DNA of 64,000 bases. Origin: an uncultured Lachnospiraceae bacterium (GTDB lineage: Bacteria; Bacillota; Clostridia; Lachnospirales; Lachnospiraceae). The notes beneath the pieces are model-generated. The model made no database searches, was not told the DNA's origin, and worked only from the letters and a program-made list of their open reading frames with translations. Within the stretch, counting starts at the first letter, position 1. The number at the start of each line of letters is the position of its first letter. Both the position numbers and the translations under genes were made by a program. The DNA is taken from assembly GCA_910587105.1 (NCBI GenBank), contig CAJUMB010000012.1:3528-67527 (forward strand), read 5' to 3'. Positions 59,879-64,000 of this stretch are shown piece by piece.

Positions 59879-61234
59879 ATGGTGTCACAAATTTTGGCGG
59901 TTGTTATTTTCGCAGTCATGTTTCTTCTGATCATCACAGAAAAATTCGAGCGGCACATTGTAACATTATTCTGTGGACTCTTAACACTGGTTGTTGTATT
60001 CGGAATCTGCATGCGGAGTATCCCGGCAATTACCAGGACATTAAACATCCATCAGATATTTGTCCGGGATTTCTGGTATCACGCAGGGGAAACAGCAGCA
60101 CCCTCCAGCGGTATCAACTGGGCTACCATTATCTTCATTGCAGGTATGATGATCATGGTTGAGGGAATGGCGAGAACAGGCTTTTTCCGCTGGCTCTGCA
60201 TACAAATCGCCAACCTGGTCCACTACAAAGTTATCCCCATATTTATTACATTTATGGTTATGTCCGCCATTTTGGCTATGTTTATTGACAGCATTACAGT
60301 CCTCCTCTTTCTCGCAGCAGTAACCATGGAATTGGCTCAGGTATTGAATTTTGAACCTGTTCCTGTGATCCTTTCGGAAATCTTCTGTGCAAACCTGGGC
60401 GGCTCCGCCACCATGTGCGGCGACCCGCCCAATATTATTATCGGAACCTCTTTGGGATACTCATTTGGAGATTTCATTACCAATACAGGACTCATTGCAG
60501 GTATCTCCTTAGTCGTCACAATTATCTATTTTTACTTTTGTTTTCGAAAAGAACTTCTGACTAACTGCCAAAAACAAATTTCTGCGGCAGATTATCCGGA
60601 CCCAAAAAAAGTAATTACAGATAAAAACGGATTTATTACAAGCTGTATCATTTTTTTCTGTTCTGTGCTGCTGCTTATCACTCACGCACAGACTGGTTTT
60701 ACTGTTGCCTTTATCGGCCTGGCGGCCGCATTGGCTACTTTCCTTACATCCACCAGATATATTTCTGAGCTTATGAAAAAGCTCGACTATAAGACCCTTC
60801 TGTTTTTCATCGGCCTGTTCATCGTCGTAGGCGGGCTGGAGGAGACAGGCATACTGGAAATCGCCGCCAACTTGATCAGAACAGCCAGCGGAGGAAATGT
60901 AAAATTAATGACAGTAACTATCATATGGATTTCCGCGATTGCAAGTGCATTCGTAGACAACATCCCTTTCGCAGCAACTATGATACCAATTATCAAAAAC
61001 CTGTCTATTACCCAGAACACCAGCCTGTCAGTACTTGCATGGGCCCTGTCAATGGGAACAGACATAGGCGGCAGTGCAACTCCCATTGGTGCCTCTGCCA
61101 ATGTTGTCGGCATTTCTGTAGCCGCCAGACATGGACATCCCATTGGATGGAGAGAGTACTGCACAAAGGTGGTACCAGCAGCTTTATTTGTACTGTTAAT
61201 CTCTACTATTTGTATTTTAATAAGATACTTTTAA
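59879..61234 (+). CDS. ArsB/NhaD-superfamily ion permease
   Basis: 451-residue membrane protein with about eleven to twelve hydrophobic segments. The best landmark is CGDPPNIIIGTSLGYSFGDF, the GDPxN signature of the ArsB/NhaD/P-protein group. A second internal-repeat landmark is SAFVDNIPFAATMIPI, and GTDIGGSATPIGASANVVGI is also present. Relatives carry anions or exchange Na+/H+; the ion cannot be read here. ArsB itself is unlikely as no ars genes are present. GGAGGAGG lies before the ATG. It is the first cargo gene of the insert, 16 bases before the kinase-like gene. Confidence 0.85.
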   Translation: MVSQILAVVIFAVMFLLIITEKFERHIVTLFCGLLTLVVVFGICMRSIPAITRTLNIHQIFVRDFWYHAGETAAPSSGINWATIIFIAGMMIMVEGMARTGFFRWLCIQIANLVHYKVIPIFITFMVMSAILAMFIDSITVLLFLAAVTMELAQVLNFEPVPVILSEIFCANLGGSATMCGDPPNIIIGTSLGYSFGDFITNTGLIAGISLVVTIIYFYFCFRKELLTNCQKQISAADYPDPKKVITDKNGFITSCIIFFCSVLLLITHAQTGFTVAFIGLAAALATFLTSTRYISELMKKLDYKTLLFFIGLFIVVGGLEETGILEIAANLIRTASGGNVKLMTVTIIWISAIASAFVDNIPFAATMIPIIKNLSITQNTSLSVLAWALSMGTDIGGSATPIGASANVVGISVAARHGHPIGWREYCTKVVPAALFVLLISTICILIRYF

Positions 61235-61250
61235 AAAGGGGGAGGAACTT

Positions 61251-61859
61251 ATGGCACAGCAATTAATCATTTCTATAGGACGCGAATATGGCAGCGGAGG
61301 CCATGAAATCGCCAAAAGACTGGCCGAAAAATTTGATCTTCATTTTTACGATAAAAATTTATTAGAAGAAATTGCCCTGGAAAAAAACATAACTGCGGAC
61401 AAGCTGGAAAAATACGACGAGATCCCCCGGTCTGTCTCCAGAAAAGTCCGGGGATTCAGCAGCTCGCCTGAAGAAAACACAGCCAATATGCAGTTTGAAT
61501 ATCTGCGGAAAATGGCAGAAAACGGAAAATCTTTTGTCATCGTGGGACGTTGTTCTGAAACTGTACTGCGGGATTATTCTTGTATGATTTCCATTTTCAT
61601 TCTGGCCGATTTGTCATGTAAAATAGACTGGATTGCCTCATTACAGGGAATATCCAGAGAAAAAGCGGAAATCCTCATCAACCGCAAAAATAAAAAGCGG
61701 AAAGATTACCACAATTACTATTGCCTGCAGAAATGGGGATATTCTCAAAATTATGACCTTTCCATCAACAGCAGCTGCCTGGGAATCGAAAAAACCACAG
61801 ACATACTGGCTGATTATATTCAAGCAAGGATCAATCACGGTCAACATCGGCGCAGATAA
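61251..61859 (+). CDS. Cytidylate-kinase-like protein
   Basis: 202-residue protein of the cytidylate-kinase-like (Cytidylate_kin2) group: the P-loop region IISIGREYGSGGHEIAKRLAE (a GxxxGSGG form), FYDKNLLEEIALEK, FVIVGRCSETVL and INRKNKKRKDYHNYYCLQKWG are typical. In Firmicutes such proteins often accompany transporters and their substrate is not known. GGGGGAGGA lies before the ATG. Its TAA stop is only eight bases before the right direct repeat, and the amidase 3' fragment continues in the same frame. Confidence 0.85.
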   Translation: MAQQLIISIGREYGSGGHEIAKRLAEKFDLHFYDKNLLEEIALEKNITADKLEKYDEIPRSVSRKVRGFSSSPEENTANMQFEYLRKMAENGKSFVIVGRCSETVLRDYSCMISIFILADLSCKIDWIASLQGISREKAEILINRKNKKRKDYHNYYCLQKWGYSQNYDLSINSSCLGIEKTTDILADYIQARINHGQHRRR

Positions 61860-61867
61860 CTTTCTGC

Positions 61868-61879
61868 ACATGGCGGCGC
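61868..61879 (+). repeat. Right copy of the 12-bp direct repeat
   Basis: ACATGGCGGCGC preceded by CTGC, against CTGG in the left copy. A degenerate extra copy ACATCGGCGCAGA lies 20 to 30 bases upstream, inside the end of the kinase-like gene. Confidence 0.8.
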
Positions 61880-62603
61880 AGACCCAGGCGCTGTATCAAA
61901 TGGCAGGCAGGAAAAGGATGACACCCTCCGTCTGGCCATGGCTGTAGGAAATATCTTAAAAAACAGCGGAGTAGATGTGGAGTATACCCGTACGACAGAT
62001 ATTTATCAGACTCCCTTTCAGAAAGCTTCCATTGCCAATCAGTCCGGAGCAGATTATTTCGTGTCTTTTCACCGCAATTCCAGCCCCATACCAGGCCAAT
62101 ATACAGGTGTGGAAACACTGGTTTATAACAAATCCGGGATTAAATATGATATGGCGGAAAATATCGCGGGTGCTTTAGGTGAACTGGGTTTTCAGAATCT
62201 GGGAGTCAAAGAACGCCCTGGGCTGGTAGTCCTGCGCAGAACCGCCATGCCATCTGTACTGATTGAAGCTGGTTTTCTAAATAACGACCAGGATAATGCC
62301 ATGTTCGACGAAAAATTCGACGAAATCGCCCAGGCTATTGCCAGTGCTATTTTAGGCACCCTTGGAGAAGAGGATGTGACATCGCCCACTTATTACCGGG
62401 TACAGGCCGGTGCATTTAAAAACAGGCAGTATGCAGACCAGCTGTTATATGAACTGCTGGATCAGGGATATCCTGCATTTCTACTGGATCAAGACGGATA
62501 CTTTAAAGTACAGGTGGGAGCCTATCTGCAGCTGGGAAATGCCATCGCCATGGAACAACGGCTGAGAGATGCCGGATACAGCACGCTGATTACTACAAAA
62601 TAG
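61868..62603 (+). pseudogene. 3' fragment of the interrupted amidase with SPOR domain
   Basis: From the repeat onward the frame reads HGGADPGAVSNGRQEKDDTL, then DVEYTRTTD and YFVSFHRNSSP (zinc His) and VLIEAGFLNNDQD (catalytic Glu), completing the Amidase_3 domain. A SPOR domain follows (YYRVQAGAFKNRQYADQLLY ... YFKVQVGAYLQLGNA). The in-frame ATG at 61938 has no ribosome site, and a protein from it would lack two zinc ligands. The coding sequence downstream of the repeat is otherwise undamaged, so the interruption is recent, reversible, or both. Confidence 0.88.
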
Positions 62604-62653
62604 TCAGCGCCGCCCATTTCATCCATTTAGAAACCATCCCCATAAGTACTGCA

Positions 62654-62703
62654 GCGGCCAGATAATCTCAACAAACATTTTGAGATTATCCGGCCGCTTT
62701 TTT
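62654..62703 (+). terminator. Rho-independent terminator of the amidase
   Basis: GCGGCC-GATAATCTCAA and TTGAGATTATC-GGCCGC form a long stem with a short loop, followed by TTTTTT. Confidence 0.92.
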
Positions 62704-62776
62704 GTCATAAAATGTGTTTAGTTGCAGTTTAGTAGCAAAAAAACATAAAATAAATCTAACAAAGGAGATGATTCTT

Positions 62777-63871
62777 ATGCCAGCATTCAAAGACAAAAAA
62801 AACGGTAAATGGTTTGCCAAATTCTACTACAGAGATTGGCAGGGAAACAACAAACAAAAATGGAAACGAGGTTTCTCCACCAAAAAAGAGGCCATGGCCT
62901 ATGAGCGGGAATTTCTGGAAAAACAATCCAGTAATCCGGATATGACATTCAGCATCCTCTGGGAACTCTATCTGGAAGATATGTCAGCCAGACTAAAGTC
63001 TTCCACTATACAGACCAAAAAACATATCTGTGAAACAAAAATTCTCCCTTACTTTGGCAGCAGACCAATTAACGAAATCAAAGCATCCGATATCAGACAA
63101 TGGCAGAGCTCTTTAATAAAATCAGGCCGGAAATATTCAGAAACTTATTTAAAAACCATCAATAATCAATTATCAGCAGTCATCAATTACGCCAGAAAAT
63201 TTTACGGTCTTAACACCAACCCCTGTGGACAAGCCGGCAGTATCGGAAAAAACAATGCCGAAGAAATGCAGTACTGGACCCTGGATGAGTATCTGACATT
63301 CCGAAAGGGAATCAAAAATAAAGCTTTTTCCTATCTGTGTTTTGAAATTCTCTATTGGTCCGGAATCCGCGAAGGCGAGCTTCTGGCACTGACTGCTGCT
63401 GACATTGATTTCGAACACAAGAGTATCAACATCAACAAAACTTACAGCCGGCTGCATGGCGAAGATATCATAACCACGCCAAAAACGAAAAAAAGCAGAC
63501 GGAAGGTACCCATTCCTAATTTTCTCTGTGCAGAATTAAAAGAGTTCATCAATACCAGAATCTGTCTTCAGCAAACAGACAGATTATTTCCTTACACCAA
63601 ATCTTTCCTCTCCCACGAGATGAAACGAGGCTGCCGGCAGACCGGGGTAAAACGCATACGGATTCATGACATCAGACATTCTCACGCCAGTCTGCTAATC
63701 AATCAGGGCTGTGACGTACTGATTCTTGCCGACCGCCTGGGCCACGAAAAAGTATCCACAACCCTGAATACGTATTCGCACCTGTTTCCACATAAACAGC
63801 AATCCCTCATAGAATCATTGGAATCTCTGGGCTCAGACACAGCCCTGGGCTCCATACATAGTAGCAAATAA
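62777..63871 (+). CDS. Tyrosine recombinase / phage-type integrase
   Basis: 364-residue integrase. An N-terminal AP2-like arm-binding domain (KNGKWFAKFYYRDWQGNNKQ) is followed by a SAM-like core-binding domain (about 60-165) and the catalytic domain. All catalytic residues are visible: Arg in WSGIREGELLAL, Lys in TPKTKKSRRKV, His-x-x-Arg in RIHDIRHSHASLL, His in RLGHEKVSTT and Tyr in LNTYSHLFP. The ATG at 62777 has AAAGGAG nine bases upstream. GTAGCA repeats lie before and after the gene. It may belong to an element running off the right edge, or act on the amidase insert nearby. Confidence 0.93.
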   Translation: MPAFKDKKNGKWFAKFYYRDWQGNNKQKWKRGFSTKKEAMAYEREFLEKQSSNPDMTFSILWELYLEDMSARLKSSTIQTKKHICETKILPYFGSRPINEIKASDIRQWQSSLIKSGRKYSETYLKTINNQLSAVINYARKFYGLNTNPCGQAGSIGKNNAEEMQYWTLDEYLTFRKGIKNKAFSYLCFEILYWSGIREGELLALTAADIDFEHKSININKTYSRLHGEDIITTPKTKKSRRKVPIPNFLCAELKEFINTRICLQQTDRLFPYTKSFLSHEMKRGCRQTGVKRIRIHDIRHSHASLLINQGCDVLILADRLGHEKVSTTLNTYSHLFPHKQQSLIESLESLGSDTALGSIHSSK

Positions 63872-64000
63872 GTAGCAGCACTCTATTTTAAAATTTATTT
63901 TCTTTGTTTCTATATCTTTTTGAGTAGTTGATATGATTCAGTTTCAGTAGCCGCTATTCCGAGAGACCTACTGGGTGGTTTACACAGAGGTTCATGTACA
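63872..64000. other. Unassigned right edge
   Basis: AT-rich sequence after the integrase. It opens with GTAGCA-type repeats near 63859-63878 that resemble TAGTAGCAAA at 62730, upstream of the integrase. No gene, tRNA or hairpin with a T tail was recognised before the window ends. Confidence 0.4.

Larger units (their letters stand above)
59743..61879 (+). mobile_element. 2125-bp insert with permease/kinase cargo inside an amidase gene
   Basis: Bounded by direct repeats ACATGGCGGCGC (59743-59754 and 61868-61879). One repeat plus the interior is 2125 bp. Removing it joins 59711-59754 to 61880 onward and gives a 768-base open frame, 255 codons plus stop, reading LDAGHGGADPGAVSNGRQEK across the junction. 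The interior has its own promoter, a permease gene and a cytidylate-kinase-like gene, but no transposase or integrase. CGTGATTG (59754) and its inverse CAATCACG (61832) lie near the two ends. The repeats are longer than most target duplications, more like recombinase core sites. Whether it still moves is unknown. Confidence 0.72.

Noticed and set aside
61938..62603. Independent short amidase gene from the ATG at 61938
   Set aside because: No ribosome site, lacks the first zinc His and the next ligand region, and joins perfectly to the 5' fragment at 59711; treated as the 3' part of a split gene.
62604..62776. tRNA gene as integration site for the integrase
   Set aside because: The region holds a terminator and AT-rich sequence only; no cloverleaf could be drawn.

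Overview
The window looks like chromosome of an anaerobic Clostridia bacterium, most likely a gut Lachnospiraceae (Blautia-like; genus not certain). The grounds are a single-chain pyruvate:ferredoxin oxidoreductase, a complete-looking anaerobic (Cbi) corrin-ring operon, a Firmicutes-type GalT, many choline-binding-like cell-wall repeat proteins, a giant acyl-CoA dehydratase activase and strong AGGAGG ribosome sites. Most genes run on the minus strand. No rRNA, tRNA, CRISPR array or complete transposase gene was seen.

Layout. 1-2340: copper operon csoR-copA (copA runs off the left edge), with a perfect CsoR-type operator inside its promoter. 2504-7632: glycogen-debranching-type GH13 enzyme, a MITE-like repeat, a DUF445 protein and a secreted NlpC/P60 hydrolase. 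7957-14059: PFOR, an Rrf2-type regulator, a MITE-like repeat and an ABC-F protein. 14154-18903: small membrane protein, transglutaminase-like lipoprotein, QueH and a PucR-type regulator. 19064-26624: a cell-surface locus combining an AlgI-type MBOAT O-acetyltransferase, an AlgJ/DHHW partner, cell-wall-binding repeat proteins with transglutaminase or BamE-like domains, a lipoprotein and a VanY-type peptidase. 26732-30608: SDR dehydrogenase plus FGGY kinase, then DUF3786 and GNAT genes. 31009-35250: a 1413-residue activase.

35320-41958: flippase, ung, hisF, hisH, hemC, a precorrin-2 dehydrogenase and hemA, mostly tightly spaced or overlapping. cbiK is divergent from hemA, so glutamyl-tRNA reductase, sirohydrochlorin synthesis and cobalt insertion sit side by side. 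galK-galT follow, then the cobalamin operon in transcription order cbiD-cbiF-cbiG-cbiH-cbiJET-cbiA-cbiB-cobD-cbiP-cbiC (57214 down to 45872). It has a near-consensus promoter, a very short leader, no visible cobalamin riboswitch and no cbiL.

57266-64000: small proteins, a dinB polymerase gene with a LexA-like palindrome between -35 and -10, and the most unusual part of the window. An N-acetylmuramoyl-L-alanine amidase gene is cut after its 15th codon by a 2125-bp insert bounded by 12-bp perfect direct repeats (15 of 16 with one mismatch). The insert carries an ArsB/NhaD-type permease and a cytidylate-kinase-like protein but no recombinase. Recombination between the repeats would rebuild an uninterrupted 255-residue amidase-SPOR protein. 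A complete tyrosine integrase gene lies 174 bp beyond the broken amidase. Several short palindromic repeat families are scattered between genes.
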